From positions 1-64,000 of the forward strand of contig NW_005179303.1 in the NCBI RefSeq assembly GCF_000350225.1: 64,000 nucleotides of DNA. Direction: 5' to 3'. Below are positions 52,955 to 64,000 of the stretch, piece after piece. Position numbers and translations under genes: made by a program. The notes beneath the pieces were generated by a model. The model worked only from the letters and a program-made list of their open reading frames with translations. It searched no databases and was not told where the DNA came from. Each line of letters starts with the position of its first letter. Within the stretch, counting starts at the first letter, position 1. The DNA is from Chondrus crispus. Its lineage: Eukaryota; Rhodophyta; Florideophyceae; Gigartinales; Gigartinaceae.

Positions 52955-53292
52955 CCTCTCTCTACAAGTTGTGGTATCATTCTTGTTCTGTCTCAACAGA
53001 GCTATTTGCTGATTGTTTCAACGAAAGCGTTGTACTACGGTCCTACTGTAGTTTGGATCCCAAGGACGAAATATTGGGCTCTGTCGGAACATGGGAAAAG
53101 AACGAAACTCATATTGAAGGGGGCGCCGCCAACCCCCCTTTTGAATTTAACCTCATTGAGACAGTTATTGACAAGTTTGAAGAAGGAACCGATCACTCTC
53201 ATGCCCATTTTCGAAAAAGTCAGCTGACTGCAAGAAAACTCGTGCGTTTCGAACTGATAAACGACCCAGTTGCAGGAACTTCAAGACTTTGA
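52955..53292 (+). pseudogene. PCIF1-like N6-adenosine methyltransferase fragment, copy B
   Basis: LRSYCSLDPKDEILGSVGTW, linker, GGAANPPFEFNLIETVIDKF, with the NPPF motif at 53,131-53,142. The frame ends at 53,292 after RKLVRFELINDPVAGTSRL. It differs from copy A mainly by substitutions that keep the NPPF block. It is a fragment of the catalytic centre only. Confidence 0.5.
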
Positions 53293-55672
53293 AAAGCGTT
53301 TGTAGTACTTCCTCGTCCATTCTGTCCCGCCTCCGTACAAGGTAAAAACTAGGATCTCACGCCCAACCGGTTCATGCTTGGGATCGACAACGACTATTTG
53401 CGACACCCGAATTTCAGATCCATCAAGTCTAGCGTTCACGAGCAGTGGACGACGCGAAAAGATGACCGAAACAAATCCTGAGATTGAAATATCCACATCA
53501 GCAGCAGAAATGACAGGGGCAGTAGGGTACTCAGCTGACGGTGCTCCGGACACATCCCTTAGCTTTATACCAGTAATAGGATTATATCGAACAACTCGAC
53601 TGATGCTCAGGTCCTGCGATATGGCAGACACCATTGTAGTGTGCACAGCGTATCAGACACACGGGTGTTTAAACGCACGTATGCGAAGCCCAGAAATCCG
53701 ATTAGCGAGAGCAAAGCGACGGAGCTCGAAACTTTCAAGGAAAAATACGACTGTGACACAACAAGAAAAGGCTGAGAGTTATTTGAGGGACCCTGTGATG
53801 AGGTCTGACGATCATTGAAGGCACGACAAGGCAGCCAAGTAGGGTTGCGCCAGGACTCATACGCCGCGAAGTATTTCCTTGAGGAGTCCTTGTTCAAATG
53901 GATCCCACCCTCCGTACCCGTCATGATCAGAGGACTGCAGCGAGAATATGACGTGCGCCGAAACGCGACGGGATGCTCTACGAAAGCGGTTCGAATTATT
54001 GAATGTGCTCTTGCGTAGTGAGAACAACACCGGGACGCTTACGCTGCGCTACTACAATTGTATGAGTGGAAACGAATGCATGATCAGATCCCCTTGAAGT
54101 CGAACGATTGAGCATCTTCGACTCAGAAATCAGGACGATGCCAGCGTGTCGGCTGCGATCACAACATCGTTGGACACACCCTAGCATGAAGATATTTTGA
54201 AGAAGACGTACAGTACACACGCATTGGTTGTTATGTTTTCATCTCATAATTTAGCTCAAAACATGATCACTGTGTAGAGAGGATTATTACGTCATGCTCA
54301 GCACACTGCGGAGCATGACGTCATGGTCACGTTTTGTAACGCAAATTGAGGCACAGTACAGTGTATCAACCCTCGTGTTTCACGACAAATTTAACCTAAA
54401 AACATTGATTCGTTTTGTATCAGCTAAGGGCACGACAAGCAAAGTGCCAATGGCGGTACGGCTGCAAGATGATCATGCTCCTGGGGCTCTTTTTCTTCAT
54501 ATTGTATTTTTAACTCAAATCCTCAACACTGTAGAAACTGGCGAAGTAGAAACTTGAATATTACGGAATACTCTGCCGATCATTGCGTCATGGTTTGTGA
54601 AGAAATTATTTGAAATAAAAACATTAATAATAGCAATAATATGTAATTATAATGTATCGATAATGTATACATGAAAAAATGTCCCAAATAGTATACAAAC
54701 AATGACTCCAGGGACTCGAATTCTCCATGAATTTCCAATCACACCAAATTCACATACAGGAAAGCATTCCGCTCTGCCAAACATACATAACTGCAGCTCC
54801 ACATGGAAAGCTGAACAAATGTCGGTCCGCCGCATCTTAATGAGAATAACATTTATCTAAATTACCAATGGTGCCCTTGAGCTACAAAATGTCATGATAT
54901 CATGAGAGGTGCGCAACTTTAAATTATATTTTAAAGCCTGCAATGTTTAGTTCTACGAAGTACGCGACGTACATGTACGAGTGCCTGAAGAAGACAGCCA
55001 GCACCATACCTCCATCACGACATTCTCATCAATACTTGGACTGGCAGTGGTTATAGATAGGAATCTAGTAAACATTAAATATGCAAAACATCCTTGCCCC
55101 GAGAAATGGACCTCTTAAGGCCCATTTCCTCGCACTGCTGTCGTCTTCTGACGCCTCTCTCTGTCATCGTTGCTCTTCCATTTCGATATGTCTCTGAATA
55201 AGATTTGTGGACATCACGCAGTTTGCATCCGTCTTTTACAAGTTCAATCATGAATAAGTCATAGCACTTCTGCATCACTTTGAGAATGCTAGTACGGAAC
55301 ATGACTAGCTTCTTTCTTAGAGTATCCAAGTTGCGGTTTTGCTCGCATAACGTACACTACGTGTCATGCCCTCTCATTTTCCAATACTAATAACGTTTAA
55401 GAAAACACGTCAAATGAGCACCTTCTCTCTATCCCCTGTATGACTGAGTGTCGGATTACAACGTTAACAAATGATTTGTGGCTACCAAAAACCCATTTAC
55501 CCGCATTGATTGGTATGCAAAGTTCTGGAACTAACAAGTACCCAACTCATTTCCTACTTCTTCCATCGAATTCGGCAGGAAATCTCTTGTCCACAAATTC
55601 GAGGTATCTGTGAGAAGCGAAGGCAAAATGACAGTGTACGTTAAACGACTACAGCACACAGCACCACACAAC

Positions 55673-55786
55673 TTCATCCCCAGCCCCATTTAAAAAAACA
55701 TATTTGGAAACATTAATTTAATTTCAAACATTAAAATGTAATTGCAAAAATTAATTAATTAACGCAATTTCAAACAAATGGCATTC
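55673..55786 (+). repeat. AT-rich end module, copy 5
   Basis: Nearly identical to copy 4; followed by gtatataatatata and the next G-rich array. Confidence 0.88.
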
Positions 55787-55789
55787 GTA

Positions 55790-56310
55790 TATAATATATA
55801 GATGGGGTTAGGAAGATTAGGAGGATTAGGGGATTAGGGGATTAGGGGTTATTTAGGGGGAGTAGGGCGTATATATTATATATTAGGAATTTAGGGGGTT
55901 AGGAAGGTAGGTGAGTTAGGAGGGTATTGTGGATATTGAGGGTTAGGTGGATTAGGAAGATTACGAGGTTGACCGGTTTAACGATGTACGAGGTTTAACG
56001 GTTTATGCGATTTAGCATGTGTACCAGGTTTAGGAAGGTTAGCAGGTTTAGGTTGAGATTAGGTTTAGGTGGTTTTGCAGGTGTAGCTGGTTTAGGTGGT
56101 TTAGCAGGTTTAGGTTGCGATTGGGTGTTGGTGGTTTAGGGGTTTAGGTTGAGATTGGGTTTAGCAGGTTTAGCAAGTGTAGCACGTGTAAGTGGATTAG
56201 CAGGTTTAGGTTGACAGTGGGTTTAGGTGGTTTAGGTGGTTTAGGTGGTTTAAGTGGTTTAGGTTGAGATTGGGTTTAGGTGGTTTAGGTGGATTAGGTT
56301 GGCTAATCGT
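55790..56310 (+). repeat. G-rich ggtttagg array
   Basis: Starts ggggttaggaagattagg, passes a second TATA-like cgtatatattatatattagg near 55,870, then units ggtttaggtggtttagcagg and gagattgggtttagg. Confidence 0.9.
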
Positions 56311-56588
56311 CTATATTAAATACCCACCGAGAGATGTAAATTTTCAGATCCAACCAAAACAGCATTTTTTCGGTCCCAGTGTCCCAGTTGTCCGAGTCAG
56401 TCTCTGAGTGTCAGCATGTCCGAGTTCGATTCCTGGTGGGGGCTCTGTAAGCAGCAAGTTGACTGACTGAGCGAAATGCCACGTAAGACGGTGTGGCTTA
56501 GAGTAAGCTTTTCTTCTGTAAAGTGCGCAGATGTTGTTTTGTCATAGTTTCTGACGGCGTTACGAAATTTTCGAATTTCTACTGTAAG
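56310..56588 (+). promoter_or_regulatory. TATA-like motif and conserved leader, copy 2
   Basis: tatattaaataccc near 56,320, then the leader shared with 26,905-27,218 (cggtcccagtgtcccagttg, gcaagttgactgactga). At the position of the ATG at 27,219 this copy has AAG. Confidence 0.6.
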
Positions 56589-56950
56589 ATCAACTGGAAG
56601 CAACGTTTGATGCGCAGTTTACACCATTGCGAAAAGGTCGAAAACAAGCCGGTACGGTGTGGTCCGATTTCCGTTTCAATCCTCAATTTCTGTTTTTTTT
56701 ATTTTTTTTGGGTCTACAGTACCACCGCCGCCGCCGCCGCCCGTCCCCGTCCTGTCATCACACATCATCACCGTCGTCCCTTCTTCCATCTTTTCTTCCC
56801 ACCGTCCCTTCCCCTTCCAGTTCAACCCCCTCCCCATCTCTGCAACATGCTGCTACTTACTATCTGTTCTGTTCCCCGCTCGCAATCGTGTGCACCAGGA
56901 TCACCTCTTCCCCGACGAATAATCGGGCATACGCGCCACGCCGCGTGAGT
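56589..56950 (+). pseudogene. start-less relative of the MRE11-cap gene 5' end
   Basis: Codons for INWKQRLMRSLHHCEKVENKPVRCG match the first 25 residues at 27,222. Most differences between the two are synonymous. A T-rich then CCG-rich stretch follows as at 27.3 kb, but the MRE11 part is absent. The ATG is lost. Confidence 0.45.
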
Positions 56951-57059
56951 GAGTGAGCGTGCGTGTGAGAAGTGAACCGCCTGCACTCTTCTCAAAACTG
57001 CTCCCGCCTTCATCGCACCGTCGATGCTTCGCTCCCGCGCGACAGCGTTACCGATGTCG

Positions 57060-57140
57060 GATGACTCTGGGCTGTGAGCTTTTGGATTGCCTCTATCTTT
57101 TGTTCGCGATGGATTTCGCGATTCCCGAGTTGATGACATC
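57060..57140 (+). pseudogene. small ABC transporter membrane-domain scrap
   Basis: gactctgggctgtgagcttttggattg and the next 50 bp match 41,636-41,715 in the second membrane domain, with indels. Another trace of the same gene family. Confidence 0.7.
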
Positions 57141-59283
57141 TTCTAATTCTTCTTTGTCTGTATCCTTCTTTTCTTCCTCCCCTGCTGCGCACCCACAGCA
57201 GTCTCTGCGCACCCCTTCACCACGCCGTGTGCGACGCATGAGCTGCATTAGCTATCAAAAAGCGATGGCGCGATTCTTTCCGTCTGTTTCGCTACGTCCA
57301 CAGTATGTATGTACTACTCAAAGTAGGCCGAAATCAGATTCCGGATACTGAGTGTGTCTTTGTCGTCGCCACTGTTGAATTCGAGTGGCAGGCCTCTTGT
57401 TTGAGATGTGAACGGGGGATCTGGGAAAGAGCTTTCTGGATCTGACTACAAAGATTGGAAGGGCGACGTCGAGTTGCGATGGAAAGATTTTCTCATTCGT
57501 CATGCATCACAAGGGGAGCGCTCTCAAGAAAATCACATGCTGACTATGGCGATGCACAAAATTTAACGGGTAGTTTGGTTCAGCGTTCGTGAGGCATGCT
57601 GCCTTGGATTCAATCCGCAAGGCAAAAAACTTTCGCATTGGCCAGCACATGGCGGAATATGCAGCGATGATTGTGCCTTCGTATCTTGCAACTGAATCAA
57701 AGGGCAAAATGTGGCATGGAACAGATGTTATGGAGAAAACGCGGAAGAAGAGAAATTTTGTTTTACGAGGAGCTACGATCACGGTTGTCCAGTGGAGCAT
57801 GCCCCATCTTCTCGACAGTAGACCATCGATATCTCCTTCATTGACAGTTCCGACGCCATAGTAGCTTTTCGGGGTGGGGACGTCAACCCACGATCCCATG
57901 ACTCATTGCACATTGCAACCACCAACCCTCTCAAGGGTTTCGGAAGAATGCCGCGGTGTTGATCCGGGCATCATTAATCTGCAGCCTGTACTCAGCCCTG
58001 GTACCGCTATGCTGCCGCATCGCGAGAGTAGAGATAAACAGGATCATTGCAGTGGATACATGTAAGAGCCTTCTGTGGCGTGGTACTGGACAGCTTTGCA
58101 CCGTAAGCTTTCATACACACGTGGCTGTTGGGAAGAAGCGAGCCTATAACGGACGTGGCACGGGCGAGGATCGAGGCGTGGCAATGGAGACTGAATTTCA
58201 GAAGTGGTCCCCGGTGTGCTTTCCCAGCATGGAAACCACGGATTGCATCCCCGGATTGCAACCGGGGATTTCCACTGCTGAGAGCGTACCGTGGTGTGGC
58301 GCACAATCGATGATACTTTGAGAATCATCGGGGGTTGTCCGTTCAATGCTGGAATAATCCCAGCGCAGTCCATCGGGAGGCGGCGGTAGGGGGGGGAAGG
58401 AAATGGGCGATGCAACGTCGTGGCTCGTGTCCAACGTGCGATTTTCTGTCGTATGTCTTGCTGGAAGAGAAGCAGATGTCATAAAGACATTAACGGGGAC
58501 CGAATGCAGCTAGGTCGAAAGCAATACCAAAGTGGAATGAAAGATACAGATGGTCAAGGCGCGGCTGAGTGAGGATTGGTGCGACACAGCCAAGAATACT
58601 TACTAGAAAGAATAGGTGACGAGGATGTGTTTTTCTTCGGCATTCACTTTTGTAGCAGCCGCCCCGCGGGGATTTATTTCTTGAGGCAAGACACGTGAGG
58701 GGGTGGAATACGCACAAGGAGCGGGGGTGTCTTGGGTATGTGGCCGCGTCTCTGGCAGCAGCTTGTTCGACAGAGCGCCTTCTTGACGAGACATCACACG
58801 TTTACTCGTGAATGTCGGGAAAAATTGGATCTCTAATCAAATCTTGTGTGCTCTTGCGTCGATCGGACAAGCATATGTGTAATTGTACACCGCTAGGGAA
58901 GCGGAAGACCGTGTGCCCTGAGAAGACGCCCTGCACTGTGTGGGGGACAGTTTGCCTTCTTTGGGCTGAGATATCGCATGCGACGTTGTGGTCTGGGACG
59001 AGCCGATCTGCAGGTGGCATCAGCCTTATGCGCTTCGCAATGAATACGAAGGAAAGTGCGAAGGTTTTTTTTGAGAGGGGGGGAGCATCATCGTCAGGAC
59101 GACAGTCGACAGTAGGGGAGCCATGAAAAGCTTCAGGACAAGCATCCCACATAAGGCTACGCAAGGGAAGAGTTTGCGCGAAGGCGAGAGGACGAGTCTG
59201 AGGCTGTCCTGGTTCAGTTGGAGACTACAGTAGACTCAAGAGCTTCATGGTCCACTCCAAGCGCACTGGCCTCGCCGTAGAAG
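57141..59283. other. no supported gene
   Basis: Competing frames of 90-130 codons on both strands (57,589-57,861 plus; 57,899-57,507 minus; 58,812-59,126 plus; 59,164-58,802 minus) show no recognisable motif. Short inverted repeat atccccgg/ccggggat near 58,246-58,268. Confidence 0.35.
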
Positions 59284-60186
59284 ATGTCGCCACTGCGTTG
59301 TGGAGGCGCAGCGCCGAGCCCGTCATTGCGCTGGGTGTCAGGGGGCCAGCAAAGAGAGTTGGGGACGTTGAGGGCGTGTATATATATGAAGACGGATAAG
59401 CTTGTCAGGTTGGATGATTTGATCACAAGGGAACTGCCAGGAGGAGGGGGAGGGGTCACCGAGGCGGCGGGTTGGGTTGCGTTGGACGAAGAGCAAGTGG
59501 TGGGGGAGAATGGGAGATCAGGTGGAAGGGCAGCGCGGCGAAGCGGCTTTCAGAAGGGTACGTCCACTATCACTTGTTTTCTTCGCGATATTTTCGTGTC
59601 GGATGACCGCCGAACTGACATGGTCATCAAATGTAATTTTCGACAATTCGGCAGAATCCAAGCAGAGTTTGATGCTTTTGTGAAGACAGTTGAAGATGTC
59701 ATGGCTGATGCAGAAATGGAGTCTGCGAGCGTTGACGCGGTTTTGCGGGACATTGCGGCGATGAAAACGATTGATCCTGTTCTTCTTCTTGCCCAACTAG
59801 TGGTCCTAATTTGCAGCAGCATGGTTCACGAAAACGCAGGAGCATCGGGGCGTACTGAAATACTGTATCACACGACACGGCTGATCTATGCCATATGCTA
59901 TCAAGAAACACATTTCGGAATTGAGGCTTACTATGGCCAAATCCTAGCGCCGTTTCTAACGTGCCTACTCGGACGTCGGTTGGGGAGACGGGATCATTGG
60001 CCTCGCGGCGACGTACTTGGAGACAGAGTGAGTGAGGGTGACAATGTCGTCCAGCAGACGGACAAGCTCGCCTGTGCGGTCAGTCGGGTCGGGACGGAAG
60101 GAGGCGCAGACGTGCGAGGGGAAGACGGTGGCGGACATGTCGGGCGGGGAAGGGAAGAGGACCTGTGTGGGCGGGTGGCTCATTGA
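59284..60186 (+). CDS. 300-aa protein, not recognised
   Basis: ATG at 59,284. The first 90 residues are Gly/Arg-rich and doubtful. Residues about 95-235 look like real globular helical protein (TDMVIKCNFRQFGRIQAEFD, DPVLLLAQLVVLICSSM, HTTRLIYAICYQETHFGIEA). The last 60 are Gly/Arg-rich again. The middle may be a captured domain between low-complexity ends, as in the MRE11-cap gene. No family recognised. Confidence 0.4.
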   Translation: MSPLRCGGAAPSPSLRWVSGGQQRELGTLRACIYMKTDKLVRLDDLITRELPGGGGGVTEAAGWVALDEEQVVGENGRSGGRAARRSGFQKGTSTITCFLRDIFVSDDRRTDMVIKCNFRQFGRIQAEFDAFVKTVEDVMADAEMESASVDAVLRDIAAMKTIDPVLLLAQLVVLICSSMVHENAGASGRTEILYHTTRLIYAICYQETHFGIEAYYGQILAPFLTCLLGRRLGRRDHWPRGDVLGDRVSEGDNVVQQTDKLACAVSRVGTEGGADVRGEDGGGHVGRGREEDLCGRVAH

Positions 60187-60447
60187 GGTCGGGGCGCCAG
60201 CTCGGAAAGACTGGCGCTCAGTGAGGTGACGACGTGGGACATGGTGCGAGACGGAAAGTTGGGAAGGCTGCGGGAAAGGTGGAGAATGGGGGAAGGATGA
60301 GGTCTGTTGTGCTCCTTGATCTGAAAGTTTGTTTAAAGGTCGGGAATTCGAGGAGAGTTGTTGGTGGATGGATAGGTGATTGGAGGCTGCAGATGATCAA
60401 CGTGGCTAGCGAATGGGACAAATACGCGGCCTTGAGCGGCAGTATGA

Positions 60448-60630
60448 AGGTCGAACGGAACGGCTCTGGGAAGTTGTATGCAGAAGTGACGGATGTGCGC
60501 ACTGCGCGTCCCGGATGCCGCCATGTCTTAACCTCCTCCTCCCTCATCCATTTGTCCCCACTGCAGCCGCCCGGGCCCCCCCTTCCTCCCCCCCTACGGA
60601 ACCCATCTTCGTTGCCGTGTTTTACTTTCT
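60448..60630 (+). repeat. dispersed GC-rich repeat, copy 2
   Basis: gaaggtcgaacggaacggct and gccatgtcttaacctcctcc, as at 44,325-44,640. Confidence 0.65.
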
Positions 60631-61238
60631 AAACTCACCCCCCCCGCCCCCGCGGCATTGTCACCCTCTGCTCCACTGCCGCCCTACCGTTATCTGCGTT
60701 CAGTGCGCTGAGGTACACACATATAAGACCGCCATCTACTTGACGCATCTCTGCCACTGATCCAGCTTCCCGCCCATGTTCAATCTGAATTAGTCGGCAG
60801 CCCTTATGAACGCAGAGTGAGGGGCTGCCGTCCCGTGTTGACTATCAGCTGAAGCCTCGTCCATGGTTGCAGCTCCCTTAAATCCACCCTCGACTGAATC
60901 ATGCGTACTGCTTTGGTTGTATATCAGTTAATGATAATGATTTTCATTGAAAGTGTAAGGATCAAGCTCTTCAAAGGTCATTGGATTGGAAATTGGAACA
61001 TGACTCATGTCCCGGTCTGGCGTGTTTTTTACGGTCTTGATAGTCGCACAGGCCATGTTCTCTTTATTTCGTCAGAAGAAATGGTGCCCATACTATACCG
61101 CCAGACTTTGTCTCAGCTTCGCTCATGTTATTGTCTACAACTACCAATACTTTGTAGATCCCAAGATCGATGTTCTTATATCGAAGAACCTTGAACGAGA
61201 AAACATTCTAGACATCAGTCTGTCTGCAGCTTTCATGC
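60631..61238. other. no supported gene
   Basis: Mixed sequence; short plus frames at 60,901-61,194 and 61,007-61,438 have no recognisable motif, and the latter overlaps a better minus frame. Confidence 0.35.
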
Positions 61239-61748
61239 TTAACCGCGTCCCTTTTGATGAAGGAGAGGGGGGAGAACTCTACGCCACTCTTGGAAAATGC
61301 TTTCCTCGATTGTTAGTCCGGCAACACAGATCGATCCTCTGTTTCGACGTAAGTGTTGGGCCCCCTCTTCTTCAAGCAGAAATGCCAAAACCACCTCCTC
61401 CGCAAGGGTTTGCCGCCTCGGAGTCTGAGTCTCAATGAAAGTACCATCAAAAGCACCACCACTACGACCGAACCCAGCCACCTCACCATCCCAATAATCA
61501 TCAATCCCCCCTAGTTGCCCGCTTATCTCTAAATAGGTTATGTAACTCGCATAGGCGTCCACATGTTGATCGGCAGTAGGAATTATGTCTTCGCCATTGC
61601 AGGAGGCCGCACTAGATCCGTCGCCCTCCTCGGTGTCAGAGACGGAGGCCAATTCCTCTGTGACCATTGGGACGGCAGCAGAATCTGTAGGACGCCCCAA
61701 AATCACTTCCAACTCGGCAGCGAACGTAACTTTCTTCAAGTTTCCCAT
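61239..61748 (-). CDS. 169-aa acidic protein with ISGQ motif, not recognised
   Basis: ATG 61,748 (MGNLKKVTFAAELEVILG). Residues 70-95 read AYASYITYLEISGQLGGIDD, similar to LFARYISTVDISGQVAEIED at the tail of the GCC-repeat proteins. The rest is helical (AEEVVLAFLLEEEGAQHL, LTIEESIFQEWRRVLPPL) and ends at 61,239. It resembles the front part of a transposase-like or regulatory protein, but no domain can be named. Confidence 0.45.
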   Translation of the reverse strand: MGNLKKVTFAAELEVILGRPTDSAAVPMVTEELASVSDTEEGDGSSAASCNGEDIIPTADQHVDAYASYITYLEISGQLGGIDDYWDGEVAGFGRSGGAFDGTFIETQTPRRQTLAEEVVLAFLLEEEGAQHLRRNRGSICVAGLTIEESIFQEWRRVLPPLLHQKGRG

Positions 61749-63143
61749 TTCTCAAAAAACGAAAGAGCCTGAGACGGTGGGCAAGGAGAAGATGGCGCGA
61801 TCCGCGTTGTGTGAGGTTTTTGAGCACGCGACGACAAGCTGGCCGACAGATATGAAGACCAAGCGTATTCAATAGCACTTTCTTCGTCGATGAGAACCGA
61901 GGGAGACGAAGTGCTAGGGCTGGCAGCAGTCCCCTGCCGGACGGAGGGTGCCTCGCATATGACGGATGCGCCACGTACCCTTCCGTCCGCGTCGGAGCCG
62001 ATGGCAGCGGGGCTGCACCAGTGTGTACAGAGCATCGCTGGACGGATTGGATCACAGGAACTGATGCCGCATCGCCTCAACGAGGTGCAGTTTCAAATTA
62101 CTCACCCCTCACCCACAGAAACATCGGAGATGCCGTGTCACAAGGGATTCGGGGAGATTACGGGGATTTGGACACTACGGTCGTGATACGATAGAAATGA
62201 TGAGGGGGTTTGCTACTTCTCTGCTGAGCGGAAGGCAGGGAGAGATTAGCGGATTAGGGTTGGAAGGAAGGAAAAGGCTTTAGTTGATTTTTGTAATGTG
62301 GGATCATGCTGTCTTTGTCGTTGAATAATTTTTTTCATGTTTCAGAGTGTGCGATGACGCACGTAGTGTCGGTATGGTTCGAAGTGAAAGTGCAGTTGAG
62401 GCTTTCGTCCCGCTGCAGTACGATCGAGATGACAGGATCCACATGAGCGCCACCTGCATAGAGCATTGCGACTGAGACATGTGCAACAACCTATTTTGCG
62501 ATTTTGGGAATGGGACATGAAATGGTCCTTACATACGATCTCGATCCTGAGCAAGTTGCCGACAGAGGGGGGTCTCAGATGGCGTGGAATAATTGTGGTT
62601 TTGGTTTTACTGGCATAAATCGATTTCGCGATCGTCTCGCCGCCGCTTGTTCCCAGCTTACGGTCCAACCTTTTTTTTGTCACTGCGTCGTGAACACCTC
62701 CTCTGTCATGCATTAACCCTCACAGACGCCCCCCGTTCTTCCCAACTCCCTCCCTTCCTATTCTCTATCGGAAACTCTCTTCGAGTCAATACACTAGTTT
62801 TATCGCCGTCATCCGCCCTGCCTATCGCCTAACTCTCTCAATTGTGACATGCCGCGTCTTGAACACCTCCTCTGTCATGCATTAACCCTCACAGACGCCC
62901 CCCGTTCTCCCCAACTCCCTCCCTTTCTATTCTCTATCGGAAACTCTCTTCGAGTCAGTACACTCGTTCTAAGGACGATGGAATGTGCAGCCGGCAGCAG
63001 GGGGATGGGAATTTCAGTGGTGCAATGTAACAGACAGGAAGTGGAGGAGGGCTGGGCTTGGACTGAGGGACGGGGGGGGAGGGAGGGGGAAAGAGGAGTC
63101 GGAAGGGTGTGAAATGTGCGAGACGAAGGGGCAAGCAAAACGT
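61749..63143. other. no supported gene; small repeats
   Basis: About 50 bp at 61,947-61,998 (cgcatatgacggatgcgcca) matches the start of the ABC tail at 15,098 and 51,835. About 112 bp at 62,686-62,800 recurs at 62,855-62,969 (gaacacctcctctgtcatgc), 169 bp apart. Confidence 0.6.
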
Positions 63144-64000
63144 TTACGGGTGTCTGTCCCGACCTGCAGAAGGTCGGATGACTCTATGCGAAGAAACCAG
63201 GAGCATCATCTTCGTTTTCGACTGGTCTATCGTCTCCTCCGTATCATCAGGGTTGGTTGTGACAGCGAGAGCTCTGATCAATGCCTTGGCAGTATCAAGG
63301 TAGTCGGTGTGGTCCAGGCCGATGTAGGTGGAACGGAGCTGGTCTACGGAGGTATTCATTTGCGTAGACAATGTATCCAGAAACGCTGCTTCATCCAGGT
63401 TGGGGAAGATTTTTTTCTCGCGATAACTGTGCATCATCATTGTTCCATAGCTAGATCTCAGCATCATAACCGTCATGTCAGCGAGGGTGGGTTCTGACAT
63501 GCGGAGGAACGCCTGAAATGTCTTTGTGACTTGTGGGGTAATCAGACTATGTCCATTTTCGGTATGAATGAGTAGGGATTTGTGGACAAGGTCGGACTCA
63601 TCCTTTTCAGCTTGGTCAATTATTGCAGGGCGGACAGTGGAGCAATGAAATCGGACGTATTTGAGAACATATGAAGGAAAAAGAACAAACGGCATTCGCA
63701 AGGATCGGCTTGTCTTCTCCTTGACCGTGCTCATTTCAATGAAACCCTGCTCCCGCGCTCTTTGCGTCATGTCTGTCAATTCGCTTGACGAAGGCAGTTG
63801 CAACTGCGTGTATACTTGGGGTCGTTGACCCCCGCCGGTCAACACAAGAAGGTTGATTAAATTCATGCACCACTTATTTTTGGTCCTACCTTCCCGGAAA
63901 ACCGTGGTGACGGCAGCGGTCACCTAGTGGTCAACTGTGTGACTATCAAAAGATGCGAGAATAGAATCCAATGCATGTCGGATTTTTTGCTTGCAACGAG
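63144..64000 (-). pseudogene. tyrosine recombinase, fourth copy, cut by window end
   Basis: Catalytic domain of a third family member: LTGGGQRPQVYTQL, VKEKTSRSLRMPFVLFP, VMMLRSSYGTMMM, LRSTYIGLDHTDYLDTA. A TAG at 63,926-63,924 interrupts the frame just upstream of FREGRTKNKWCMNL, and the same frame continues to the window edge (KIRHALDSILASFDS). It is closer to the 636-aa protein than to the duplicated pair. The gene start lies beyond the window. Confidence 0.72.

Larger units (their letters stand above)
51192..55786 (+). repeat. segmental duplication, right block, copy B
   Basis: Duplicate of 14,455-18,880. It contains the ABC tail, 2.4 units of the 123-bp repeat, the PCIF1-like fragment, and short frames at 54,294-54,557 plus and 55,075-55,329 minus. 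It ends in the end module. Confidence 0.92.

Noticed and set aside
63924-63926. Reassigned TAG codon, suggested by several in-frame TAGs (also 23,483 and 46,366)
   Set aside because: In the recombinase pair the TAGs of copy A stand where copy B has GAG and TGG, so at least these are plain mutations; other genes use TAG as a normal stop.

Overview
The window is nuclear DNA of a eukaryote. It has TATA-box promoters, mostly intronless reading frames, one recognisable GT-AG intron, long minisatellites, dispersed AT-rich modules and many decayed gene copies. No rRNA, tRNA, operon or CRISPR was seen. Compact intronless genes at roughly 50% GC fit a repeat-rich florideophyte red alga such as Chondrus crispus. 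A cloning-vector/BstXI-adaptor remnant at 49,945-49,976 points to a Sanger plasmid assembly. Both source statements are inference; a fungus is the main alternative because one locus resembles fungal telomere-linked RecQ helicases.

Layout. 0-8.8 kb: an RNB-domain (RNase II family) gene that has lost three of four catalytic aspartates, two unrecognised genes, and the first copies of the repeat modules. 8.8-18.9 kb: block A of a segmental duplication, with a decayed tyrosine recombinase, an ABC-transporter tail and a PCIF1-like methyltransferase fragment. 19.5-20 kb: a 26-bp tandem array. 20.4-26 kb (minus): a C2H2/RecQ gene of telomere-linked-helicase type, broken by single-base indels and a stop. 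26.3-28.3 kb: TTAGG-like array, conserved leader, and a gene carrying only the MRE11 DNA-binding cap. 28.9-30.8 kb (minus): an intact tyrosine recombinase. 32.1-34.2 kb: an EST1/SMG7-like gene split by one frameshift in an A7 run. 35.0-41.8 kb: an ABC-transporter pseudogene interrupted by a 5.0-kb composite insertion. 42.8-43.6 kb: MSH6-like remains. 45.4-46.4 kb: an unrecognised GC-rich gene. 47.1-55.8 kb: block B of the duplication, whose recombinase would be intact but for the vector remnant. 55.8-64 kb: another array and leader, weak ORFs, and the end of a fourth recombinase.

Common thread. A 115-bp AT-rich end module, a TATA-like motif, a G-rich TTAGG-like array and an ORF recur in the same order and relative strand. 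Captured pieces of DNA-repair, telomere and RNA-processing genes lie beside tyrosine-recombinase genes. My best candidate for something undescribed is this modular family: recombinase-associated elements that carry gene fragments and place a G-rich array in front of them.
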